64,000 bases of DNA from Saccharospirillum sp. (GTDB taxonomy: Bacteria > Pseudomonadota > Gammaproteobacteria > Pseudomonadales > Natronospirillaceae): positions 992,001 to 1,056,000 of the forward strand of contig JAGYIL010000001.1 of NCBI GenBank assembly GCA_018402545.1, written 5' to 3'. The notes beneath the pieces are model-generated. The model saw only the letters and a program-made list of their open reading frames with translations. It did not search any database and had not been told where the DNA came from. Position numbers and translations under genes: made by a program. The number at the start of each line of letters is the position of its first letter. Positions within the stretch are counted from its first letter, which is position 1. This document shows, one piece after another, positions 1 to 7,574 of the stretch.

Positions 1-1
1 C

Positions 2-391
2 TCGCATTTCACACACAACGCCTGGCGCAATACGCCGGTCAATGAAGGCGGTATTGGCCCTGTGCGTTACACCATGGTCGGCGATATGGACCACAGCATC
101 ACCAAGGCCTATGGCGTTGAGTCTGAAGGCGGCGACAGCTATTACCCGCCGGGCGTAGCGTTCCGTGCCTCGTTCGTGATCGACAAGAAGGGCGTGGTTC
201 GTGCCCAGCACATGAACGATGAGCCGATTGGCCGCAACATTGACGAGCTGGTTCGTGTGGTTGAAGCGCTGCAGTTCTTTGAAGAGAACGGTCACGTTTG
301 CCCGGCCGGCTGGCAGAAAGGCGACGAAGGCATGGTTAACACGCCTGACGGCGTTGCTAACTACCTGGGTACTAACTCTGACAAGCTCTGA
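2..391 (+). CDS. 2-Cys peroxiredoxin (AhpC/TSA type), C-terminal part
   Basis: The reading frame is open to the left edge, so the gene starts outside the window; 129 residues are visible. The first residues read SHFTHNAWRNTPVNEGGIG, a stretch typical of AhpC/Prx1-type peroxiredoxins that follows the catalytic half. The C-terminal motif HVCPAGWQKG holds the resolving cysteine, which forms the disulfide with the missing peroxidatic cysteine. Proteins of this family reduce H2O2 and organic peroxides in the cytoplasm using thioredoxin or AhpF. The ORF track starts at a GTG (62), but the family match continues upstream of it, so that is not the real start. A terminator follows directly. Family assignment is firm; whether it is AhpC or a thioredoxin-dependent Prx cannot be decided from this part. 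Confidence 0.9.
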   Translation, partial: SHFTHNAWRNTPVNEGGIGPVRYTMVGDMDHSITKAYGVESEGGDSYYPPGVAFRASFVIDKKGVVRAQHMNDEPIGRNIDELVRVVEALQFFEENGHVCPAGWQKGDEGMVNTPDGVANYLGTNSDKL

Positions 392-409
392 TCTTAAGAG
401 TTACCTGGG

Positions 410-435
410 AACCCGGCTTATGCCGGGTTTTTTTT
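410..435 (+). terminator. Rho-independent terminator of the peroxiredoxin gene
   Basis: Stem ACCCGGC/GCCGGGT with a 4-base loop followed by eight T residues, 20 bases after the stop codon. It lies before repeat copy A, so that repeat is not needed to end this transcript. Confidence 0.85.
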
Positions 436-483
436 GGCTTGCTCCGTGGCTAATTGTTGAATTGGGCCAGGTGGCACTGGCCC

Positions 484-681
484 GCGTCGGCTGCCGGGGA
501 TGCTCCTGTGGGGTCGGCGTGGATCTATCCATGGCGGTCCGACGTCTCGGGCCTAGACCGCATGATATGAATCCCTTCCCTGGGATTCACCCTTCGGGCT
601 CGCTGCGCTCATGCTAAAACGCTCCTGGCGTTTTAGTCCATGCTGCGGACTCCCCCACAGGGGCATCCCCGGCAACCGCCG
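484..681. repeat. Dispersed palindromic intergenic element, copy A (long form)
   Basis: Outer arms at 493–513 and 653–673 pair over 20 of 21 positions (left arm GCCGGGGATGCTCCTGTGGGG, with one G·U-type pair). Inside are a hairpin with 9-bp stem CTAAAACGC/GCGTTTTAG, an imperfect GAATCCC…GGGATTC hairpin and a GGCCTAGACC-like palindrome. The core matches copies B, E and F. It fills the convergent junction between the peroxiredoxin and LysR genes. ORFs called across it (for example 219–617) are artefacts. See the finding on the family. Confidence 0.85.
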
Positions 682-741
682 CTTGTCTTTTCGTCTAACT
701 CCAATACTCGAATAGCTTAAACCTACCGGAGTAGTTAGCCC

Positions 742-1626
742 TTACAGTAAGCTATATAACCGCCCTATGTGATTTTGAAAATGGTCCAGAAACAGCTGGG
801 TTTTCAGCGGAAGCTGTCGGCTGCGGTACACGACCGTCAGTTGCTGAGCGACCGGCTTTCCTTCCAGCGTTACTTCCATCAATGCGCCACGCCGAACGGC
901 GGGTTCTGCCTGGTAACGGGCCAGGCGGGCGATGCCCAGGCCGCGTACGGCCGCTTGCAGTTGCATGTCCGGGCTGTTCAGCACCAGTCGGCCTGATATG
1001 GGTTGAACGGTGAGGGTTTGACCGGTTCGGAATGCCCACTGGGTTTCGCCGGTTTGCAGAATGCAGCGGCAGTCACCGAGTTCAGGCAGGGTGGCTGGCC
1101 GTTTGTCGGCGCAGTGCGGGGCGATGTAGAGGCCCTGGGGGATACTCATCAGTGAGCGTGCAATCCAGTCGCTGTCGGGTAGGGGGGCGTCGTGCAGGAT
1201 GAATTGAAGGTCGTGGTCGGGCGAGGGTGAAGGGTATTGGCCGCTGTATTGGGTGCAGCTGAGGCTGATGTCCGGGTAGCGTTGCAGGAATTCGCTGATC
1301 AGTTCGCCCATCTGGGTGGTGAACAGTTCCTGGGGCATCTGGATCGAGAGGGTGCCCTTGGGTTGGCGCTGGTAGGCCAGCACGGACGATTGAATCTCAG
1401 CCAGTTCATCGAGAAAGGGGGCGGCGTTGTTGTACAGGCTCTGGCCAGCCTCGGTCAGGTCCATGCGTCGGGTGGAGCGCTCCAGCAGGGTAACGCCCAG
1501 CTTTTCCTCAAACTGCCGCAGCTGGCGGCTGAGGGTCGATTTGGGCATGCCGCGCCGGGCTGCCGCAGCGGTGATGCTGCCGGCGTTGACGGTATCGACA
1601 AAGAGGGACAGGCCATCCAGTTCCAT
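742..1626 (-). CDS. LysR-family transcriptional regulator
   Basis: This 294-residue protein has the usual length and layout of LysR regulators. An N-terminal winged helix-turn-helix spans about residues 1–60 (GSITAAAARRGMPKSTLSRQ, then LGVTLLERSTRRMDLTEAG). The substrate-binding-like domain begins near residue 90. It most resembles the single-domain LysR group often called AaeR/CrgA-like. It is divergent from the thioredoxin gene with about 130 bp between the starts, so that gene is a possible target, but no T-N11-A operator was identified with confidence. The effector is unknown. Confidence 0.9.
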   Translation of the reverse strand: MELDGLSLFVDTVNAGSITAAAARRGMPKSTLSRQLRQFEEKLGVTLLERSTRRMDLTEAGQSLYNNAAPFLDELAEIQSSVLAYQRQPKGTLSIQMPQELFTTQMGELISEFLQRYPDISLSCTQYSGQYPSPSPDHDLQFILHDAPLPDSDWIARSLMSIPQGLYIAPHCADKRPATLPELGDCRCILQTGETQWAFRTGQTLTVQPISGRLVLNSPDMQLQAAVRGLGIARLARYQAEPAVRRGALMEVTLEGKPVAQQLTVVYRSRQLPLKTQLFLDHFQNHIGRLYSLL

Positions 1627-1757
1627 GGTCGGGTTTCTCTTTCCAGGGTGATTGTTCCAAATATGGCATAAAGATGCTCAAAAATACTGTCTAGTATCGA
1701 AAATTAAAGCACTTATGATGGGGTCATCAAAGTCATTGCCCTGAAGAGGAAATCAGA

Positions 1758-2084
1758 ATGTCGAATGTGAAATTGCTGAATGCAGACGAATTTAATGCAA
1801 ATGTTGAAGGCGGTCAGGGTCTGACGCTGGTGGATTTCTACGCTGACTGGTGTGGCCCCTGTAAGATGATTGCGCCGGTGCTTGAAGACCTGGCCAGCGA
1901 ATACGAAGGCAAGGTGAACGTTGTGAAGCTGGATGCCGATGCCCACCCGGATGTGTTGTCCAAATACGGCGTTCGCGGCCTGCCCACCCTGATGATGTTT
2001 GAAAATGGCAAGCCAGTGGGTACCCGTGTTGGCGCTCAGCCAGCCAGTGCATTGAAAGCCTTTATTGGCGAGCACTCCGCTTAA
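1758..2084 (+). CDS. trxA: Thioredoxin
   Basis: A 108-residue single-domain thioredoxin with the catalytic WCGPC motif at about residues 31–35 and the conserved cis-proline segment GLPTLMMFENG. It is a cytoplasmic dithiol-disulfide reductase, reduced by thioredoxin reductase. The ribosome site GAAGAGGAAA lies a few bases before the ATG. It sits two genes from a peroxiredoxin, a plausible electron acceptor, but the two do not form an operon. Genomes of this type often hold several thioredoxins, so the symbol trxA is by family and not proof that this is the housekeeping copy. Confidence 0.9.
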   Translation: MSNVKLLNADEFNANVEGGQGLTLVDFYADWCGPCKMIAPVLEDLASEYEGKVNVVKLDADAHPDVLSKYGVRGLPTLMMFENGKPVGTRVGAQPASALKAFIGEHSA

Positions 2085-2117
2085 TCGAATTCGCGTTACC
2101 CAATACTCTCCTTTTTA

Positions 2118-2138
2118 CCGGGCTCTGCCCGGTTTTTT
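2118..2138 (+). terminator. Rho-independent terminator after thioredoxin
   Basis: Stem CCGGGC/GCCCGG with loop TCT, followed by six T residues, 34 bases after the stop codon. Confidence 0.9.
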
Positions 2139-2238
2139 CATTTCCCGTCCTTTATATTAAAGATTCGTTCCCCTCTGGCAAAAAAGCCCGGAAAGCGGTG
2201 CTTTCGATTGGCAACTTGATCAACAAGTCGCTAAGTTT

Positions 2239-2252
2239 CAAACATGTGTTTT
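2239..2252. promoter_or_regulatory. Possible PsrA/FadR-like fatty-acid operator before fadE
   Basis: CAAACATGTGTTTT is an inverted repeat (CAAAC-N4-GTTTT) about 80 bp before the fadE start. The TetR-family regulator PsrA of pseudomonads binds G/CAAAC-N2-4-GTTTG/C and represses fadBA and fad genes. One base deviates. No regulator gene is present in the window, so this rests on sequence likeness and target logic only. Confidence 0.35.
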
Positions 2253-2332
2253 ATTATCAGCTCGTCCAGACGGTTTAAGGTGTAGAGTCTGAGGTGAGGG
2301 CACGGGTATTTTTTACCGATCGGGAGATCATT

Positions 2333-4837
2333 ATGAACCATTTATTGATTCTGGCGTTGGCGGTGGTCGTCAAGCTTGTGATTTTACGCCGCGAAATGGG
2401 CGCCATGGCCCTGGTGGTCGGCTTTGCCGTCGTGGGTGTGATCGGATTCTGGTGGCAAAGCCCCTGGCTGGGCGCGTTGCTGATTCTGGCGGCGGCCGGC
2501 ACGGCGATCGGCGGCTTGCCGGCACTGCGCAGCAGCTGGCTGACGCCAAAGCTGTTTTCGATTTTCAAGCAGGTGGCACCCAAAGTCTCGGATACCGAGC
2601 GGGTGGCGCTGGAAGCCGGTACCGTCGGCTGGGATGGTGAATTGTTCTCCGGTCGCCCCGACTGGCGGGTACTGATGGACAACCGCAATAACGGCCTGAC
2701 CGACGAAGAGCAGGCCTTTGTTGATCATCAGTGCGGTGTGGTCTCTGGCATGTGCAACGCCTGGGATATCGCCAACGAACGCGCCGATTTACCGGCTGAT
2801 GCCTGGAACTACCTGAAGAAAGAAGGATTTTTCGGGATGATCATCCCGAAGGAATACGGCGGGCTTGGGTTTTCGGCCAAGGCGCAATCGGCTGTGTTGC
2901 AGAAGTTGTCGGTTAATGAGTCGCTGATGGTCGTGGTTGGGGTGCCAAATTCCTTAGGCCCGGGCGAGTTGCTGTTGAAATACGGTACTCAGGAACAGAA
3001 AGACCATTACCTGCCGCGCCTGGCCGATGGCCGTGAAATCCCCTGTTTTGGTCTGACCGGCCCGCGCGCCGGGTCTGATGCGACCTCGATTCCCGATACC
3101 GGCATCGTCTGCAAAGGCATGCACGAGGGTAAGGAAGTTCTGGGCGTGCGGCTGAATTTTGAAAAACGCTGGATCACCCTGGCGCCAATCGCCACTGTGG
3201 TCGGTCTGGCGTTCAGGATGTTCGACCCCGATAAACTGCTGGGCGAGACCGACGACATCGGCATTACCTGTGCGCTGATCCCACGGGATACCGACGGCAT
3301 GGAAATTGGCCGTCGTCATGCGCCCATTGGCAGCCCCTTTATGAACGGCCCGATCATCGGTAAAGATGTGTTCATTCCGATGGACTGGCTGATTGGCGGA
3401 ACTGAGATGGCCGGTCAGGGCTGGCGTATGCTGGTGGAGTGCCTCTCGGTAGGGCGCTGCATTACACTGCCTTCCGGTGCCAGCGGCTCGGGCCGTTACA
3501 TGGTTGGCCTGGCCGGCGGTTTTACCCGTATTCGCCGTCAGTTCAATGTGCCGGTAGCGGAGATGGAAGGCGTGCAGGTGCCGCTGGCGCGCATCGCCTC
3601 CATGGCTTATATCGCGCGGGCTACGGTGCGGCACACCGCCAATATGATCGACAACGGTGAAAAGCCGGCCGTACCCTCAGCTATTCTGAAAAGTCAGCTG
3701 ACCGAATTCCAGCGCCAGATGGTGACCGACGCTATGGATGTGCATGGCGGTAAGACCGTCACGCTGGGACCGCGTAACTACCTGGGTATTGGTTATTCGT
3801 CGACGGCGGTCTCGATTACCGTTGAGGGCGCGAACATCATGACCCGCAGCCTGATGATCTTTGGTCAGGGTGCGATTCGCTGCCACCCCTGGGTGTTGAA
3901 AGAGCTGGAAGCGAAAGACAACAACGACATCAACGCCTTTGATAAAGCCATTTTCGGCCATATTGGCATGGCCGCCGGTAATGTGGCCCGTTCCCTGACA
4001 GCGGCGCTGGGTATTCCCACCGGCGAGACGCCGTTTTATGGCGATGCCGGTCGCTATGCCCGGGCGGTCAACCGCTTCAGTGCCTCCTTCAGTCTGCTGG
4101 CCGATGTGGCCATGGGCACGCTGGGTGGTGGCCTGAAACAGCGGGAAATGCTCTCGGCGCGGCTGGGGGACGTGTTGTCGAACCTCTACATGACGTCGAT
4201 GGTGCTTAAAGAATGGCACGAGGGCACCAAGGTCGCCGGTGAAGAGACGCTGATGCGCTACAGCTGTGAGTTCCTGCTGCACCGTGCTGAAATTGCCATC
4301 GACGAGATTCTCGATAACCTGCCGAACCGTCCGGTAGCCATCGCTGTACGTCCGATCGTACTGCCGTTGGGCAAGCGCTGGCCCATGCCATCCGACAAGC
4401 TGGTGGCCCGCATCGCCCGGGATGTGTCAACCGATACGCCCCTGCGCAGCCATCTGATTGAAGACACCTGGCAGACGCACGAAGAAGGCCAGCAGGAGAA
4501 CCCGCTGGCGCGCTACAACGCCCTGCTGAAAGACAATGACCGAGCAACCGAGCTGTACAAGCTGGTCAACAAGGCTTATGCCAAAGGGCAGTTACCAGCA
4601 ACGGCATTGCACCCGGAGCAGCGAGCTGAAGAAGCGTTCAAGGCGGAATTGATCAGTGAAGCGGACTTCAACTTCATGGTGGCTTATGAAGCCGATGTGC
4701 TCGATATGCTGACCGTTGATGACTTTGCCTTCGACGAGCTGGCACGCAACAAGAGCAAGATTGTCTGGCACAACGGCCGGCCCAAGGCCAAGCGCAAGGC
4801 GGCTCCGAATAAGACTGAAGCGGCTACAGACGAGTAA
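2333..4837 (+). CDS. fadE: Acyl-CoA dehydrogenase, FadE type
   Basis: An 834-residue acyl-CoA dehydrogenase of the long FadE class (E. coli FadE is about 814). It performs the first, FAD-dependent step of fatty-acid beta-oxidation. The N-terminus has two hydrophobic segments (from LLILALAVVVKLVIL), suggesting membrane association. The dehydrogenase core follows (FFGMIIPKEYGGLGFS, CFGLTGPRAGSDATS), with the C-terminal domain that is specific to FadE. The ATG at 2333 is preceded by GGGAG at good spacing; the track's start at 2294 adds 13 unlikely residues. A possible fatty-acid-responsive operator lies upstream. Downstream is repeat copy B with no T-run terminator. Confidence 0.93.
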   Translation: MNHLLILALAVVVKLVILRREMGAMALVVGFAVVGVIGFWWQSPWLGALLILAAAGTAIGGLPALRSSWLTPKLFSIFKQVAPKVSDTERVALEAGTVGWDGELFSGRPDWRVLMDNRNNGLTDEEQAFVDHQCGVVSGMCNAWDIANERADLPADAWNYLKKEGFFGMIIPKEYGGLGFSAKAQSAVLQKLSVNESLMVVVGVPNSLGPGELLLKYGTQEQKDHYLPRLADGREIPCFGLTGPRAGSDATSIPDTGIVCKGMHEGKEVLGVRLNFEKRWITLAPIATVVGLAFRMFDPDKLLGETDDIGITCALIPRDTDGMEIGRRHAPIGSPFMNGPIIGKDVFIPMDWLIGGTEMAGQGWRMLVECLSVGRCITLPSGASGSGRYMVGLAGGFTRIRRQFNVPVAEMEGVQVPLARIASMAYIARATVRHTANMIDNGEKPAVPSAILKSQLTEFQRQMVTDAMDVHGGKTVTLGPRNYLGIGYSSTAVSITVEGANIMTRSLMIFGQGAIRCHPWVLKELEAKDNNDINAFDKAIFGHIGMAAGNVARSLTAALGIPTGETPFYGDAGRYARAVNRFSASFSLLADVAMGTLGGGLKQREMLSARLGDVLSNLYMTSMVLKEWHEGTKVAGEETLMRYSCEFLLHRAEIAIDEILDNLPNRPVAIAVRPIVLPLGKRWPMPSDKLVARIARDVSTDTPLRSHLIEDTWQTHEEGQQENPLARYNALLKDNDRATELYKLVNKAYAKGQLPATALHPEQRAEEAFKAELISEADFNFMVAYEADVLDMLTVDDFAFDELARNKSKIVWHNGRPKAKRKAAPNKTEAATDE

Positions 4838-4940
4838 AGGGGAAGGCGCTGGCGGGGTATTTTGCCCGGCCAGTGATTAGGACGACAATGCGTTGAGACA
4901 GGAATTCGCGCTGATTAAGCTACCGGTCAACCCCAGGACT

Positions 4941-5108
4941 ACCGGGTGCGCCTACTGAAGGTCGTTAGACAGCATGGACTAAAACGCCGGGAGCGTTTTA
5001 GCATGAGCGGAGCGAGCCCAAAGGGTGAATCCCACGGATGGGATTCATATCCGATCTTCGAGCCCCCATGGATGGGTTCACGGCGTACCTTCAGTAGGCG
5101 TGGCCGGT
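4941..5108. repeat. Dispersed palindromic intergenic element, copy B (long form)
   Basis: Perfect 14-bp outer arms CGCCTACTGAAGGT (4949–4962) and ACCTTCAGTAGGCG (5087–5100), extended by ACCGG…CCGGT at the edges. The inner CTAAAACGC/GCGTTTTAG hairpin and the GAATCCCA…TGGGATTC hairpin match copies A, E and F, but the arm sequence is unlike any other copy. It is inverted relative to copy A. It lies between the convergent ends of fadE and the thiamine-binding-type gene. Confidence 0.85.
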
Positions 5109-5126
5109 AATCCGCACGGCACTGAG

Positions 5127-5426
5127 TTAATTTAACCTGTCTTCTACCGCGCCGATTTTGTCATCGAAGGTCTGGTCTTTGTCGGTTCGGGTGCCGACCT
5201 TGATGGTGGATGACAGGCGGGTGACGCCGCCCTCGTGCAGCTCGGCGTGGCAGGCCTTGATGGCGGCAAAGACGTCGTCCCAGTCGCCGTAGAGGTTGGT
5301 GCCATAGGCATGCATTCGTATTTCGATCGGGAAGCGTTGCAGAATGCGCTGGCACTGGGCTATTTCATCAGCGACCGAGACGCCTTCGCCAATAGGGATG
5401 ACACAAAGGTCCGCCATGCATTTCAT
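5127..5426 (-). CDS. MTH1187/YkoF-family thiamine-binding-type protein
   Basis: A 99-residue protein matching the small ferredoxin-fold family called MTH1187 or UPF0045 (Thiamine_BP). Visible family features are the opening ADLCVIPIGEGVSV, the central MHAYGTNLYGDWDDVFAAIK and the close VGTRTDKDQTFDDKI. Some members bind thiamine or related pyrimidines; the role in proteobacteria is not settled. The start codon overlaps the rnt stop (TGATG), so translation is probably coupled to RNase T. An internal ATG at codon 4 is an alternative start. Whether thiamine is the ligand here is inference. Confidence 0.8.
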   Translation of the reverse strand: MKCMADLCVIPIGEGVSVADEIAQCQRILQRFPIEIRMHAYGTNLYGDWDDVFAAIKACHAELHEGGVTRLSSTIKVGTRTDKDQTFDDKIGAVEDRLN

Positions 5427-6115
5427 CAGCCTTGCTCCTGCCGGTCCATGAATTCCTGCTGGGTTTCAAATTCCCCGACTTCTGGCACCAGAGGCCAGCC
5501 ACCGAGCTGTTTCCAGCGGTTGACCATGTCGCAAAACAGCTCGGCGGTTTTGCGGGTGTCGTACTCGGCACTGTGGGCTTCGCGGTCATTGAATTCAATG
5601 CCGGCAGCCTCGCAGGCTTTCTTGAGCACGGTCTGGCCGTAAACCAGGCCGCCCAGTGCCGAGGTATCGAAGGTTGAAAACGGATGAAAGGGGTTGCGCT
5701 TGATGTCGGCGCGTTCTACCGCGGCCATCAGAAACGAATGGTCGAAGGTCGCGTTGTGGCCGACCAGAATGGCCCGCTTGCAGTCTTCGTCCTTGACGCC
5801 GTGGCGCACCATTTTGAAAATGCTCTTCAGGGCATCGGCTTCATCAACGGCATCGCGCAGGGGGTTATGCGGGTCGATCCCGGTGAATTCGAGCGCCGCC
5901 TTTTCCATATTGGCGCCTTCAAACGGCTTAACATTGAAAAACAGGGTTTTATCCGGTGACAGCCAGCCTTCTGAATCCATTTTCAGAGTAACGGCGGCAA
6001 TTTCGAGCAGGGCATCGGTGCGGGCATTGAAGCCTGCTGTTTCGACGTCGATGACAACCGGGTAATAACCACGAAAACGCTGCGATAACAGCCAGTGAGC
6101 TTCGGGGTGCGACAC
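5426..6115 (-). CDS. rnt: Ribonuclease T
   Basis: A 229-residue DEDD-family 3'-5' exoribonuclease (E. coli RNase T is 215). Exo I is visible in [19 protein letters not shown], Exo II in [13 protein letters not shown] and Exo III in [15 protein letters not shown]. The enzyme trims the CCA end of tRNAs and matures 5S and 23S rRNA. It is divergent from motY, with about 150 bp between. In P. aeruginosa rnt, pyrC and motY are neighbours, so the linkage is conserved although pyrC is absent here. The following gene overlaps by TGATG. Confidence 0.93.
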   Translation of the reverse strand: MSHPEAHWLLSQRFRGYYPVVIDVETAGFNARTDALLEIAAVTLKMDSEGWLSPDKTLFFNVKPFEGANMEKAALEFTGIDPHNPLRDAVDEADALKSIFKMVRHGVKDEDCKRAILVGHNATFDHSFLMAAVERADIKRNPFHPFSTFDTSALGGLVYGQTVLKKACEAAGIEFNDREAHSAEYDTRKTAELFCDMVNRWKQLGGWPLVPEVGEFETQQEFMDRQEQG

Positions 6116-6166
6116 GCGCGCTCCAGACCATGAATTTGACGATCATCTTAATGAACTGGTCAGTTA

Positions 6167-6181
6167 TGGCAAGGCGTTTGC
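6167..6181 (+). promoter_or_regulatory. Sigma-54 (−24/−12) promoter before motY
   Basis: TGGCAAGGCGTTTGC matches TGGCAC-N5-TTGC with one change, and the invariant GG and GC are ten bases apart as required. Predicted start of transcription is near 6193, about 70 bases before the motY ATG. Sigma-54 with FleQ/FlrA-type activators drives many polar-flagellum genes, which fits. Confidence 0.65.
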
Positions 6182-6264
6182 TGTGGTTTTATAAATAGGG
6201 CGTAAACAGGCCTCTTTTCGACCAATAATCGGCCGATAACCGGCAAAACACGGGAGATTCACAG

Positions 6265-7218
6265 ATGACCGTTCGGCAACGATTCGCCCAGGCACCCCGG
6301 GCAGCGGTGATTTCTGGCCGCGATGGCCTGATCGCCCTGGTGCTGGGGTGTTGCCTGCCGGTGGCCTGGGCAGCGGACTACGGTACCGGCCTGTCGGATA
6401 CCACCTGGCAACTGGAGGCCAACGAGTATTACTGCAAGTTCTATCAGCCGATTCCGCAATACGGCCTGGCCGTGTTCTTTCATGAAGCGGGTGAAGAGCT
6501 TGAATTCTTTTTGCAGGCCACCCGCAACCAGATGGCCCTGGGCCAGGCGGCGCTGACGGTAGAGGCGCCAGACTGGCGCTCCAGCGCCCTGACCAATGAG
6601 TTGGGCTATGTGCGAGTGCAAGACCGGGATATTCCGCTGCGGGTAGAGCCCGACCGGGCCCGTCGCATCATGGGCGAGCTGGCCAATGGCATGGCACCGA
6701 CCTTCACGCGCCAGGCACGCTATGGCTCCGAGTCGATTCGGGTGCAGGTTTCGCCGGTAGAATTCAAAAGCTATTACAACGACTACCTGGCCTGTTCGGC
6801 CGGGCTGTTGCCAGTTAATTTCGGCCAGGTCGAGCGTACGGTGGTGAATTACCCGAGTGGCGGCGAACTGCTCGATAATACGGCACAGTCTGTATTGGAT
6901 GATCTGGTTGCTTACGTCGCGGCCGACGATCGCATTCTGGCGCTGGAAGTGGTCGGCCACAGCGATAATGTGGGTACCCGCTACGATAACCGCCGGCTTT
7001 CCGAACGCAGAGCCAACCGCGTGACCGATTACCTGGTGGAACAGGGTGTGGACCCGTCGATTATCCTGACTGACTACCAGGGTGACCGTTACCCCATTGC
7101 CGATAACAACACGGCTGCCGGGCGCTCTGCCAACCGGCGCACCACCATTTTGGTGGTTCGCGACTCCGGCGATGCAGACGACCCCCTGAACGGCCTGCCG
7201 GATTTTGATGCCCGATGA
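6265..7218 (+). CDS. motY: Sodium-type flagellar stator ring protein MotY
   Basis: A 317-residue exported protein. A signal peptide occupies roughly the first 35 residues, with a long n-region and cleavage likely after AWA. An N-terminal MotY-type domain follows (YGTGLSDTTWQ, PIPQYGLAVFFHEAGEELEF). The C-terminal OmpA-like peptidoglycan-binding domain is at about 185–300 (VVGHSDNVGTRYDNRRLSERRAN). MotY forms the periplasmic T-ring that anchors stators around polar flagella in Vibrio and Pseudomonas. The linkage to rnt supports the call over a generic OmpA protein. A GGGAGA ribosome site precedes the ATG. The next gene overlaps its stop by four bases. Confidence 0.88.
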   Translation: MTVRQRFAQAPRAAVISGRDGLIALVLGCCLPVAWAADYGTGLSDTTWQLEANEYYCKFYQPIPQYGLAVFFHEAGEELEFFLQATRNQMALGQAALTVEAPDWRSSALTNELGYVRVQDRDIPLRVEPDRARRIMGELANGMAPTFTRQARYGSESIRVQVSPVEFKSYYNDYLACSAGLLPVNFGQVERTVVNYPSGGELLDNTAQSVLDDLVAYVAADDRILALEVVGHSDNVGTRYDNRRLSERRANRVTDYLVEQGVDPSIILTDYQGDRYPIADNNTAAGRSANRRTTILVVRDSGDADDPLNGLPDFDAR

Positions 7219-7574
7219 TGTCTCCCTTCCGACGCAAACACCGCAGCGACACCGGTTCAGGACCGGCCGTGGTACTGACCGATGATCACCTCGTCTATCG
7301 ACGTGCCAGCGGTGCCCTAACCGAACTGGACCTGGCGGATCTGACCCGGGTATCGGTGTTTGCCGATGCCAGTGGCCAGTGTTTCTGGCACATTGAAGGC
7401 AAGGGCTGCACGGAAGCCATCGTGCCGGTTGATGTTCCGGGTGAATCGCTGATTCGCCAGTATCTGAGCCAGTGGCGCGGGTTTGATTACGATGGTCTGG
7501 TGCGCTTTGTCAGTGAGGGTCAACCGCAGGGGCACAGGCAATTGTGGCCCCTTACGGTCAGCACGGATCGTTAG
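7215..7574 (+). CDS. Hypothetical protein, coupled to motY
   Basis: A 119-residue protein that I do not recognise. Its start overlaps the motY stop (ATGA; a second ATG follows at once), and its stop overlaps the convergent mshQ stop, so it is tightly packed. There is no signal peptide or membrane segment. The composition is that of a soluble domain with alternating strands (AVVLTDDHLVYRRASG, DLADLTRVSVFAD, QCFWHIEG). Synteny suggests co-expression with motY but gives no function. Confidence 0.65.
   Translation: MMSPFRRKHRSDTGSGPAVVLTDDHLVYRRASGALTELDLADLTRVSVFADASGQCFWHIEGKGCTEAIVPVDVPGESLIRQYLSQWRGFDYDGLVRFVSEGQPQGHRQLWPLTVSTDR

Noticed and set aside
219-617. ORF with the ending GIHPSGSLRSC, and similar peptides at 41161–41358, 41201–41809 and 47129–47425
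   Set aside because: These peptides are translations of the palindromic repeat elements and not proteins.
4838-4880. Hairpin CTGGC…GCCAG just after fadE as terminator
   Set aside because: The stem is short and interrupted and no T-run follows; repeat copy B is the more likely end signal.
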